Part shown: positions 42,887 through 49,388 of the stretch, in pieces
Numbering within the stretch: position 1 is the stretch's first letter
How the letters are laid out: every line of letters begins with the position of its first letter
Source of the DNA: 66-474 sp035695065
Lineage (GTDB): Bacteria; Pseudomonadota; Gammaproteobacteria; Xanthomonadales; Rhodanobacteraceae
DNA: 64,000 nucleotides
Assembly: GCA_035695065.1 (NCBI GenBank)
Contig: DASSEW010000022.1
Span: forward strand, 1-64,000
Direction of reading: 5' to 3'
Position numbers and translations under genes: made by a program
The notes under the pieces: model-generated
Database searches by the model: none
What the model was told of the DNA's origin: nothing
Seen by the model: the letters and a program-made list of their open reading frames with translations, nothing else

Positions 42887-43516
42887 TTACGCACCGAGGC
42901 CGGGAATGACCTCGACGACGACTCCCTGAATCCAGAAATCGCGTTGCAGGATGATCGGTTGATGCACAGGATCGGAAGATCGCGGCATCAGGACAATTTT
43001 GTCGGGATGCTGATGTAGCTCTTTGATCGTCGCTTCGTCGTCAATCAGCGCGACAACCCGATCGCCATTTGCCGCCACCGGCTGCTGGCGCACGAGGAGA
43101 AGATCGCCGTCGTTGATACCGGCTTGGTTCATCGACGTGCCAATCGCACGTAGCAGGAAATAGGCAGCACCCGGACGCGCGATGCGCTGCGAAACGCTAA
43201 TCATCGCTTCAACATTTTCCTCGGCCATCAGCGGAAGACCACACGGCGCCGATCCCACAAGCGGTATGGGAATCGTGCGCTCCGACAGGGTCGCGCCTTG
43301 CGGTTCTCTCAACAGACGCAAGTTTCCGCCGGGCGTGCGGGCCAAATAGCCCCTCTCAGTCAGCCGCTTAATAAGCAGGCCAGAAGATCGCCGTGACCTG
43401 AAGCCGAGATGATCGGCGATCATCTGAAAACTCGGGGCGCGGCCACGATACCGGATCGAGTCGCGGATGAACATCAACCCTTTGATTTCATTCGGCGAAA
43501 GATCTCTTGTAGCCAT
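42887..43516 (-). CDS. LexA/S24-type self-cleaving repressor
   Basis: 209 aa from the ATG at 43516; a GTG at 43525 is less likely. The N-terminal LexA-like winged helix is LSPNEIKGLMFIRDSIRYRGRAPSFQMIADHLGFRSRRSSGLLIKRLTERGYL. The peptidase domain has a Cys-Gly cleavage site (GSAPCGLPL), the Ser in AIGTSMNQAG and the Lys in DDEATIKEL. RecA-stimulated self-cleavage after DNA damage is known for this family. The gene is divergent from the ubiquitin-like operon, and a palindrome overlaps its own start codon and the predicted promoter of that operon. It is a second LexA-like protein carried by the element rather than the host lexA. Confidence 0.85.
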   Translation of the reverse strand: MATRDLSPNEIKGLMFIRDSIRYRGRAPSFQMIADHLGFRSRRSSGLLIKRLTERGYLARTPGGNLRLLREPQGATLSERTIPIPLVGSAPCGLPLMAEENVEAMISVSQRIARPGAAYFLLRAIGTSMNQAGINDGDLLLVRQQPVAANGDRVVALIDDEATIKELHQHPDKIVLMPRSSDPVHQPIILQRDFWIQGVVVEVIPGLGA

Positions 43517-43535
43517 AGTACTCACAGTGTATACT
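43507..43535 (+). promoter_or_regulatory. Predicted promoter of the ubiquitin-like operon
   Basis: A good -10 TATACT (5 of 6) at 43530-43535 follows a weak -35 TTGTAG at 43507-43512 with a 17-base spacer. The predicted start near 43542 leaves a 45-base leader before the first small gene. On the other strand TTGCCA (43549-43554) and TATACA (43528-43533) give a candidate promoter for the repressor, with a short 15-base spacer. Confidence 0.5.
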
Positions 43536-43536
43536 A
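43516..43536. promoter_or_regulatory. Candidate operator shared by the repressor and the ubiquitin-like operon
   Basis: TAGTACTCAC and GTGTATACTA flank a central A. The two 10-base arms are inverted repeats with two mismatches. This 21-bp site overlaps the ATG of the LexA-like gene and the -10 element of the divergent operon, so one dimer could shut both promoters. Confidence 0.6.
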
Positions 43537-43586
43537 CGCGTAGAATTCTGGCAACAGGCTAGGCCCTGCGCATTGAAGACTTCGCG

Positions 43587-43736
43587 ATGACGAAAAAACC
43601 ACCCAAGCAACCGGATTGGAACAAGGCCCAGCCGCATAGCGCGCGGACGGGGCGTATCACGACCAAGAAATATGCTGTGGCCAATCCGGACAAGGTCGAG
43701 TGGGTCACGGTGAAGAAAGGCAAAGGCGTCAAATAA
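43587..43736 (+). CDS. Small basic protein, first gene of the ubiquitin-like operon (49 aa)
   Basis: ATG at 43587 to TAA at 43734-43736. The protein begins MTKKPPKQPDWNKAQPHSAR and ends VEWVTVKKGKGVK. It is strongly basic and Lys-rich, probably has one short beta strand pair (KYAVANPDKVEWVTVK), and contains no Cys. It is the first ORF after the predicted promoter, 31 bases before the ubiquitin-fold gene, and it uses the preferred codons of its neighbours. I know no family for it. It could be an adaptor or a conjugation target of the system. Being below usual length cut-offs it is easily missed. Confidence 0.6.
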   Translation: MTKKPPKQPDWNKAQPHSARTGRITTKKYAVANPDKVEWVTVKKGKGVK

Positions 43737-43767
43737 ACAGGGCGCGGTCAACCCCAAGAAGGCAGCC

Positions 43768-44232
43768 ATGGATCACAACGCGAACGAAGTACGTATTCAC
43801 ATCGACGAGAAAACCTATCAGTCGCCCAATCCCACGACCGGTGCCGATCTTTACGAACTCGGTCATGTTCGCGACGGTTATGTCCTGTACCGCGAAGTTC
43901 AGGGCAACAGGGAAGACAGGCCGGTCCGGATCGATGATCCGAAGATCCACCTTACGCAGGACGAACACTTCCACAGTTCCGAAGCGCCGGAAAAGCACTA
44001 CACCATCATTGTGAACACCGACCCCGTGGTTGTCGATCACGACGTCCTGGCCTTCGATGAACTGGTGAAGATCGCCTTCCCGATTCCACCCACTGGCACG
44101 GATCCGCAATTTACGGTCAGCTTCGAGCACGCCGCAAGCAAGCCGCATGACGGCGACCTTCCCGAAGGCGGTACGGTGACTGTCAAAAAGCACGGTACCA
44201 CTTTCGATGTCGTCCACAATAATCGATCGTAG
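43768..44232 (+). CDS. Tandem ubiquitin-fold protein (multiubiquitin domain)
   Basis: 154 aa. Two beta-grasp units can be traced: residues about 7-70 (VRIHIDEKTYQSPNPTTGADLYELGHVRDGYVLYRE ... DDPKIHLTQDEHFHS) and about 77-150 (HYTIIVNTDPVVVDHDVLAFDELVKIAFP ... QFTVSFEHAASKPHDGDLPEGGTVTVKKHGTTFDVV). The second unit, with EGGTV-VK-GT-F, matches the bacterial multiubiquitin family. The C-terminus is VVHNNRS and has no Gly-Gly, so either processing exposes another end or attachment does not use di-glycine. The E1-like gene overlaps its end by 26 bases. It is the predicted modifier of the operon. Confidence 0.85.
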   Translation: MDHNANEVRIHIDEKTYQSPNPTTGADLYELGHVRDGYVLYREVQGNREDRPVRIDDPKIHLTQDEHFHSSEAPEKHYTIIVNTDPVVVDHDVLAFDELVKIAFPIPPTGTDPQFTVSFEHAASKPHDGDLPEGGTVTVKKHGTTFDVVHNNRS

Positions 44233-45388
44233 CACTGACCTTCAGCGCCTTCGCGGCGCCGGTTACAACATCGGCATATCTGACGCGGGCTTCCTGCTTG
44301 TCCGTGATGTGCCGTACGTGAACGAGCTCCGCGAAATCGCCACCGGCACACTCGTGTCGAATCTCGACCTTGCTGGCGACATTACCGTACAACCGCAGGA
44401 TCACACTGCGAAGTTCATAGGCGAATATCCGTGCGACGCCGCCGGCAAGCCGCTTGCCGCATTAACGCATCAGAGCGGCTCCTACGCTGTCGGGGATGGG
44501 TTGGTAGCCCAGCATTCCTTCTCGCGCAAACCAGCGTGTGGGTATTACCACGATTACTACGAGAAAATGACGGCGTATGTCGCGCTTATTGGCAAGTACG
44601 TAGTCGAGATCGATCCGCACGCCACCGCCCGTACTGGGCGCGTCATCGAACCTGAGGATGACCAGTCGCCGTTCAACTATCTCGATACGGCCTCCTCGCG
44701 TGCTGAGATCAATGCCGCGACCGCAAAGCTCGTCGAAGATGCCGTTGCCATCGTCGGTCTTGGTGGCACGGGCTCTTACGTGCTCGATATGGTGGCCAAG
44801 ACGCCCGTCAAAAAAATTCACCTATTCGATGATGATCGGTTTCTAACCCACAATGCATTCCGTACGCCCGGGGCGCCGGCAATCGAGGAACTTCGCAAAC
44901 AGCCGTTGAAGGTAGAGTACCTAAAAGCCATTTACTCGCGCATGCATCGCGGGATCGTCGAGCACCCCATTGCGGTGAACGCCGACAATGCCGACGAGTT
45001 GCGTGATATGTCGTTCGTCTTTCTGTGCATGGAGGGCGGTGCCGCGAAACGTGCCATTATCGGGAAACTCGAGGAGATGCGCATCCCCTTCGCCGATGTC
45101 GGCATGGGACTGTACGTAAAACGCGAAAGTATCGGCGGCATGCTAAGGACCGTTCTGAGTCTGCCGGATGCTCGGGACGCAGCTCGGGCACGGATATCGT
45201 TCGCCGCCGATGACGCTGAGAACGAATACGACAAGAACATCCAGATCGCTGACTTGAATGCGCTCAATGCATGCTTCGCAGTGATTGCATGGAAAAAACT
45301 ACGCGGATTCTACTTCAACCTCGGTAAGGAGCGGTTTAGTTCGTATACGATCGGCAACAGCTTGCTGGCCAAAGGCGATCTGGTATGA
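44207..45388 (+). CDS. E2-like (DUF6791) / ThiF-type E1 fusion protein
   Basis: 393 aa. Residues 1 to about 160 fit the E2-like DUF6791 domain: FIGEYPCDAAGKPLAALTHQSG, GDGLVAQHSFSRKPACGYYHDYYEKMTAYVALI, IDPHATARTGRVIEPEDD. Cys76 and Cys111 are the only cysteines in this half and so are the candidate thioester sites. Residues about 175-390 are a ThiF/E1 adenylation domain with the nucleotide loop IVGLGGTGSYVLDMVA and the acidic strand end IHLFDDDRF. A classical E1 catalytic Cys motif is not obvious; C in VFLCMEGG is a candidate. One polypeptide therefore carries predicted activating and conjugating functions. The start ATG lies inside the ubiquitin-fold gene. Confidence 0.85.
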   Translation: MSSTIIDRSTDLQRLRGAGYNIGISDAGFLLVRDVPYVNELREIATGTLVSNLDLAGDITVQPQDHTAKFIGEYPCDAAGKPLAALTHQSGSYAVGDGLVAQHSFSRKPACGYYHDYYEKMTAYVALIGKYVVEIDPHATARTGRVIEPEDDQSPFNYLDTASSRAEINAATAKLVEDAVAIVGLGGTGSYVLDMVAKTPVKKIHLFDDDRFLTHNAFRTPGAPAIEELRKQPLKVEYLKAIYSRMHRGIVEHPIAVNADNADELRDMSFVFLCMEGGAAKRAIIGKLEEMRIPFADVGMGLYVKRESIGGMLRTVLSLPDARDAARARISFAADDAENEYDKNIQIADLNALNACFAVIAWKKLRGFYFNLGKERFSSYTIGNSLLAKGDLV

Positions 45389-45798
45389 CCAAGGCAGACA
45401 GCATCAGGCCGGAATTCGCAGATCGTGTGCCGAAAAGTTTGCAGGATGGCGTCCTTTACGTCTCCAAGAAATATTCGACGGCCGCGCATCGCTGTTGCTG
45501 TGGTTGTGGCACCAAGATCGTAACGCCGCTCAAGCCAGGTCGCTGGCGACTGACCGTCCACGGCGGGCTCGTCAGTCTCGATCCATCAATCGGCAATTGG
45601 AGTGCCGCCTGTCAATCCCACTATTGGATCGAAGACAGTCAAGTGATTTGGGCGCGCGGATACACTGCGGAAGAAATCGCGGCCAACCGCGCAGGCGACA
45701 AGAGAGCGCTCGAAGCTGCGAATGCGGAGCACCGTGCGCGTGCGCGTGGTTTCTGGGCTCGGCTTTGGACGTGGATCAGGGGCTGGTTTAGGTCTTGA
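45385..45798 (+). CDS. DUF6527 family protein with Trp-rich C-terminal tail
   Basis: 137 aa. The core has a cysteine cluster C37-C38-C39-x-C41 (HRCCCGCGTKIVTPL) and the conserved end C76-x-x-H79 (CQSHYWIEDSQVIWA), a likely zinc site, matching DUF6527. This family is a regular companion of bacterial ubiquitin-like operons, but its activity is not established to my knowledge; a peptidase or ligase-like role has been considered. The last 20 residues (FWARLWTWIRGWF) form a Trp/Arg-rich amphipathic helix that could bind membranes. The start overlaps the E1 stop (ATGA). Confidence 0.8.
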   Translation: MTKADSIRPEFADRVPKSLQDGVLYVSKKYSTAAHRCCCGCGTKIVTPLKPGRWRLTVHGGLVSLDPSIGNWSAACQSHYWIEDSQVIWARGYTAEEIAANRAGDKRALEAANAEHRARARGFWARLWTWIRGWFRS

Positions 45799-45917
45799 GG
45801 AAGGGAGGGTGTTCGAATCAAGCTTTTCATAACGCAAAGTGCTTGAAGTGTGGCGCCGGAGGCCAGAAGGAACATTTGAGGTAGCGATGCCCAATTACTC
45901 GCTCAAGCGTTAGCCGT

Positions 45918-46469
45918 ATGCCAGGCACCAGCCACTTCACCCGCATGCACTACAACGTGGCTCGCGGCCTTCGGGAGATTGTCGCGCCACGTCAAACTAT
46001 GCGGAAGGCTCAGTGGGAGCAGATCAAGCAAGACTTCGGTGCCCATTGCATCTTTTGCGGACAGGCTGGGACGAAGGAAAACCGCGGCATTGTTCCGGAC
46101 CACCTGATTCCCGTGACGCGCTTCGGCGAGTTGGTGATAGGCAACACTGTTCCGGCGTGCCAAACGTGCAATGACTCCCGAGGCGAAAAGGACTGGCGGC
46201 CGTTTCTGCGTGAGCGCTTTTCGGGCAATGCGGAGGCTCAGATCGCACGGGTTGAGTCGCACCTTGCCCGCCATCCCTATCATCCACCCTCGCCCGAGCA
46301 GGCTCTCTCAGCCGGGGAGCTTAAGGATTACCGAGCATTGCTCGAGGAGTGGAATTCAATGCTTCAAAGAGCTCACCGACTTCAAATCTTGGTTAAGGAG
46401 CGGCGCAAGAAGCATGCGCATCCGGCTGGCCCCAGTGTGCAGCGGACACCCGCAAGCGGGCGCCGCTGA
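45918..46469 (+). CDS. HNH endonuclease
   Basis: 183 aa. The HNH/beta-beta-alpha-metal motif is complete: CIFCG (first Cys pair), VPDHLIPVTRFGELVIGNTVPACQTCNDSRGEKDW (DH, N, second Cys pair). The N-terminal part (TMRKAQWEQIKQDFG) and the C-terminal helices (AEAQIARVESHLARHP, LKDYRALLEEWNSMLQRAHRLQILVKERRKK) have no recognised domain. It lies 120 bases after the ubiquitin-like operon in the same direction, so it may be a nuclease effector of that system or an independent defence gene. Target DNA or RNA is unknown. Confidence 0.85.
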   Translation: MPGTSHFTRMHYNVARGLREIVAPRQTMRKAQWEQIKQDFGAHCIFCGQAGTKENRGIVPDHLIPVTRFGELVIGNTVPACQTCNDSRGEKDWRPFLRERFSGNAEAQIARVESHLARHPYHPPSPEQALSAGELKDYRALLEEWNSMLQRAHRLQILVKERRKKHAHPAGPSVQRTPASGRR

Positions 46470-46779
46470 CGCAGAACGTTCGTGATTAGCCGTCCTGCAA
46501 GCGGACGCTCGCGACTGTCAACAAAGGGTCGTCACCTGTCGGGCAGCAACAGCATCGCGGTTAGTGATTGCCGGTGCCCGTGGTCAGTCAGACCGGGACG
46601 CACTGAATGCGCATCGTGCTGGCTGAGTGCGCATCGTGCTGGCTGAGTGCGTATCGTGCTGGCTGGGTGCGCATCGTGCTCGCTCAGTTCTTGTTTGCGT
46701 CTTCCCGATGTAGATAGTAGGCATCGCCTCGTTCAAAGGCCGTTCACGCAATTTCGCGTGAGCGCATAAGGACAACGCG
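46470..46779. other. Intergenic region upstream of alpA
   Basis: These 310 bases lack a credible ORF. The left part carries short repeats of CGCAAGCGG (46450 and 46498 areas: CCGCAAGCGGGCG, CTGCAAGCGGACG). The right half holds four 20-bp tandem repeats described separately, followed by about 90 bases leading to alpA with GATAAGGACAACGCG-like spacing. A regulatory or replication-control role is likely. Confidence 0.5.
46608..46687. repeat. Four 20-bp tandem direct repeats (iteron-like)
   Basis: The unit TGCGCATCGTGCTGGCTGAG recurs at 46608, 46628, 46648 and 46668 with one to three changes in the last two units (GTATCG, GGCTGGG, CGCTCAG). The 20-base period equals about two helical turns, so a protein would bind repeatedly on one face. 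They precede alpA-parA-parB and could be partition-type sites, iterons or operator sites. Confidence 0.8.
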
Positions 46780-47010
46780 ATGCAAACTAACCCTATCTCC
46801 GAGTCTCCTGCCAACCTCGTTCTGCTCCGCCTGCCGCAGGTCAAGGCCCAAACCGGGCTAAGCCGCTCCGAACTCTATCGCCGCATCGCCCTTGGCTCCT
46901 TCCCGGCGCCGATCAAGATCGGCGCGCGCGCGAGTGCGTGGAGCTCCGTCGAGATCGAACGCTGGATCGCCGAACGCATCGCGCAGCGTGATGCGAAGGC
47001 TGAGGCTTGA
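46780..47010 (+). CDS. alpA: AlpA-family DNA-binding regulator / excisionase
   Basis: 76 aa. The winged-helix excisionase-like fold of AlpA is apparent: LLRLPQVKAQTGLSRSELYRRIALGSFPAPIKIGARASAWSSVEIERWIAERI. Such proteins activate integrase genes or act as recombination directionality factors of P4-like elements. It starts the parA-parB-mob backbone and lies beside the tandem repeats, which may be its binding sites. Confidence 0.92.
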   Translation: MQTNPISESPANLVLLRLPQVKAQTGLSRSELYRRIALGSFPAPIKIGARASAWSSVEIERWIAERIAQRDAKAEA

Positions 47011-47138
47011 GCGTCCGAAGCAAAGTTCACGGGATCCGGTCGGGAACCCCGACGCGGACCTGCGAAATCCATTGATACTTGCTTGCGCCGGCGCGCTGAT
47101 CCGTTAACGTGCGCTGCGCATGGGCAGAAGGAGAGCTT

Positions 47139-47447
47139 GTGAAACTTTCGCTTTGGTACGTGCCAGGGACCGACGAGCAGATTGCCACCGCGACGAAAGC
47201 TGCGGAAGAAGAACTGGAGAAGCGCCGGGTGACGGTCGAGGATGCCTTCAGCGCGACGGTCGATCTGAACGACCTCGATGATGAAGCGGAAATTGCGGAG
47301 ATCATGCCGCAGGTTCTGGCGGTGAGCGCTTGGTATGCGGCCGAGGATGCGGCGTTCGAGACGCTGGCGCGTCTGACGGGCGAATGGCCCGTACAAGGAT
47401 CGATGATCGCCATCGAGCCGACCCGCAAAAAAAGCTCCTCCCGATAA
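47139..47447 (+). CDS. Hypothetical acidic protein
   Basis: 102 aa with a GTG start at 47139 supported by AGAAGGAGAG directly upstream; an earlier GTG at 47109 has no such site. The sequence (KLSLWYVPGTDEQIATATKAAEEELEKRRVTVEDAFSATVDLNDLDDEAEIAEIMPQVLAVSAWYAAEDAAFETLARLTGEWP) is acidic and helical with a short strand at the start. No motif is recognised. It lies between alpA and parA in the same direction and is probably part of their operon. Confidence 0.65.
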   Translation: MKLSLWYVPGTDEQIATATKAAEEELEKRRVTVEDAFSATVDLNDLDDEAEIAEIMPQVLAVSAWYAAEDAAFETLARLTGEWPVQGSMIAIEPTRKKSSSR

Positions 47448-47520
47448 CCCCACGCATTGCCGTTGATCGGCCGTCGCGTCCTCGGGGCGCGACGGCCGCC
47501 CTCGGCTGGAGCTCACGACC

Positions 47521-48288
47521 ATGAAAACACTCGTCGTTGCCAATCAGAAAGGCGGCGTGGGAAAGACGACCCTGCTGGTGCACATGGCGCACTATGCAGC
47601 CGAAGCCGGGAATCGGGTACTGGTTGTCGACCTGGACCCGCAGCGCAACACCAGCAGCAGCCTGGAGGCGTTCGCGAGCGACGTTGTCGCGTCTGTACTG
47701 TTCGGGCTTCAATCGATCGATCTGAAACAGAAGCCTGAGAGCCGCATTACCTTGATTGGCGCCGACAGCGCCCTGATCGAAATTGATCGTGGCAGGCTGG
47801 ACGCAGCCCAAGCCTTCGTCCATCAGGTCCGGCGTCTCTCGGACTCGGCGCGATTCGATCTATGCCTTATCGATACGGCGCCGGCGTTGGGCCTGCGCAT
47901 GATGGCGGCCGTCACCGCCGCGAACTACGTCATCTCCCCGATCGAACTTCAGGCCTACAGCTTCGACGGGATCGCGGCGATGTTGAAGACCATCTACGGC
48001 ATCCGTCAGAAGCTGAACCCCGGTCTGCAATTCCTGGGAATGCTGCCCAGTCGGGTCGATGCGCACAGCCCGGCGCAAAAAGCCAACCTGGTAGTCCTGC
48101 TGCAGAAGCACTCGGATCGGGTCATTCGCAGGTTAATCACGCAGCGAACCACGATCGGCGAGGCGGCGAGTGCCAAGAAGCCGGTATGGGCAATCCGCAA
48201 GACATCCGCTCGCGACGCAAGCCAGGAGATGCAGGCTGTGCTCGCGCACATCATCGAAAAAATGGGAGGACTGTCGCATGGCGTATGA
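47521..48288 (+). CDS. parA: ParA-family ATPase
   Basis: 255 aa. The deviant Walker A motif is KGGVGKTTL (residues 10-18); VLVVDLDPQRNTSSSLEAF and DLCLIDTAPALGLRMMAAV are the A' and B regions. It lacks the N-terminal HTH of type Ia plasmid ParA proteins, so it is the short type usual in chromosomes and integrative elements. With ParB it should position or stabilise the excised element. The parB start overlaps its last 11 bases. Confidence 0.94.
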   Translation: MKTLVVANQKGGVGKTTLLVHMAHYAAEAGNRVLVVDLDPQRNTSSSLEAFASDVVASVLFGLQSIDLKQKPESRITLIGADSALIEIDRGRLDAAQAFVHQVRRLSDSARFDLCLIDTAPALGLRMMAAVTAANYVISPIELQAYSFDGIAAMLKTIYGIRQKLNPGLQFLGMLPSRVDAHSPAQKANLVVLLQKHSDRVIRRLITQRTTIGEAASAKKPVWAIRKTSARDASQEMQAVLAHIIEKMGGLSHGV

Positions 48289-49267
48289 TTTTTCTGAACT
48301 GGACAAGATCAGCTCGCTGCTCGATGAGCAGGAAAGCAGCAGAGGCAAGGGCTTGCGCACAGTCGCCGTTGATTCGATCAGACCGGATCCGAGTCAGCCG
48401 CGCAAAACCTTCGATGAAGAGGCCCTGTCCGAGCTCTCTGCGAGTATCCAGTCGGTCGGCGTCATCCAGCCACCGGTCGTGCGAACTCACGATGACGGTT
48501 ACCTGCTGATCTCGGGAGAGCGACGCTGGCGCGCCGTGCGTCAGCTCGGCTGGTCAACCATCGACGTCATCGTGCGCGATGATCTGAACGCGCATGCGCA
48601 GTTGGTCGAAAACATCCAGCGCGAGGCTTTGACCCCTTGGGAAATCTATCGTGTCATCGCCGCGGAACTCGAGGCTGGAGCAAAACAGGTCGATCTGGCT
48701 GCCGCGTTCGGCAAAAGCAAACAGTGGATAGAGGCATACGCCGCGGTGCGCAAGATGCCCGACATATTCGTTGCGGCGCTGCGAGATAACAGAATTGCCA
48801 GTATCACGGCAGTGGGCCGCTTGCATCGGTTGTACACGGATCGGCCGGATGTGGCCCAGCGCCTCCTCGACTCGTCTGAGCCGATTACCCGTAGCTCGAT
48901 CGCTGAAGCGATGGCTGACCGATCCACTCGGGAGCAGGAGCAGGAAGGGACACGAAATCCGTCACCTTCTGACCGCCCAATCGCGACCACCCGTTTGGCC
49001 AAGCCGGTCGTGACAGAGAGATCCCGTGAATGGGAACACAAGGACAAAGTTCTTGTGGACACCCCGTCGTCGTCGCCCAGGAAAGCAGCGGCGTCATTGC
49101 CCATCCGCATTCGCGCCTGTTACGAGGGCGCGAGCTGGATCGTCGATTACCACCAGCAACGAGTTGACCCGAATGGTCAGCGATTGGTACTGCTTCAGGG
49201 GGAGGCGGGTCTTCAACGTTTCGCACCGATTGGGGTGCTCAAACTGGAATCCATCGAATGTCTCTGA
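48278..49267 (+). CDS. parB: ParB-family partition protein
   Basis: 329 aa from the ATG at 48278 with GGGAGGA upstream. The ParB/Srx CTPase domain has VDSIRPDPSQPRKTFDEEALSELSASIQSVGVIQPPVVR, SGERRWRAVRQLGW and ENIQREALTPWEIYRVIAAEL. The HTH region is KQVDLAAAFGKSKQWIEAYAAVRKMPD. A variable linker and a C-terminal beta domain (IRACYEGASWIVDYHQQRVDPNGQRLVLLQGEAG) follow. The protein loads on parS-like sites; the palindrome eight bases downstream of the stop is one candidate. Confidence 0.93.
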   Translation: MAYDFSELDKISSLLDEQESSRGKGLRTVAVDSIRPDPSQPRKTFDEEALSELSASIQSVGVIQPPVVRTHDDGYLLISGERRWRAVRQLGWSTIDVIVRDDLNAHAQLVENIQREALTPWEIYRVIAAELEAGAKQVDLAAAFGKSKQWIEAYAAVRKMPDIFVAALRDNRIASITAVGRLHRLYTDRPDVAQRLLDSSEPITRSSIAEAMADRSTREQEQEGTRNPSPSDRPIATTRLAKPVVTERSREWEHKDKVLVDTPSSSPRKAAASLPIRIRACYEGASWIVDYHQQRVDPNGQRLVLLQGEAGLQRFAPIGVLKLESIECL

Positions 49268-49274
49268 CGATGGA

Positions 49275-49298
49275 AAAAGTACAGCGCGCTGTACTTTT
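49275..49298. promoter_or_regulatory. 24-bp perfect palindrome after parB
   Basis: AAAAGTACAGCG followed immediately by its reverse complement CGCTGTACTTTT, with no spacer, so it is a true two-fold symmetric site rather than a good hairpin (no loop). It lies between parB and the candidate oriT. A binding site for ParB or for a KorB/ArdK-like regulator is more likely than a terminator, although four T residues end it. Confidence 0.7.
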
Positions 49299-49379
49299 CA
49301 CGAGGAGGAACGAGCTAGTGCAGGATAGGGTTGCCGGTGACAATGTTAACCATTTTTGTCCTTCTCATTCCTCCTCGTG
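49299..49379 (-). other. oriT: Candidate origin of transfer (oriT)
   Basis: CACGAGGAGGAACGAG at 49299-49314 and CTCATTCCTCCTCGTG at 49364-49379 form a 16-bp inverted repeat with one mismatch. Between them, on the minus strand, is TATCCTGC (49327 down to 49320), which matches the IncP-family nic consensus YATCCTG/Y, placing the predicted nick between 49321 and 49320. The region sits immediately upstream of mobC and a MOBP-like relaxase gene, the normal place for oriT. Confidence 0.6.
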
Positions 49380-49388
49380 GTCCCAGCC

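Noticed and set aside
46608..46687. CRISPR array
   Set aside because: Repeats are directly abutting 20-mers without unique spacers and no cas gene is nearby.
46584..46844. Minus-strand ORF across the 20-bp tandem repeats
   Set aside because: Most of it is repeat-encoded low-complexity peptide, and it runs into alpA on the other strand.
49275..49298. Rho-independent terminator of parB
   Set aside because: The palindrome has no loop bases and only four T residues, so a protein-binding site explains it better, although a weak terminator is not excluded.
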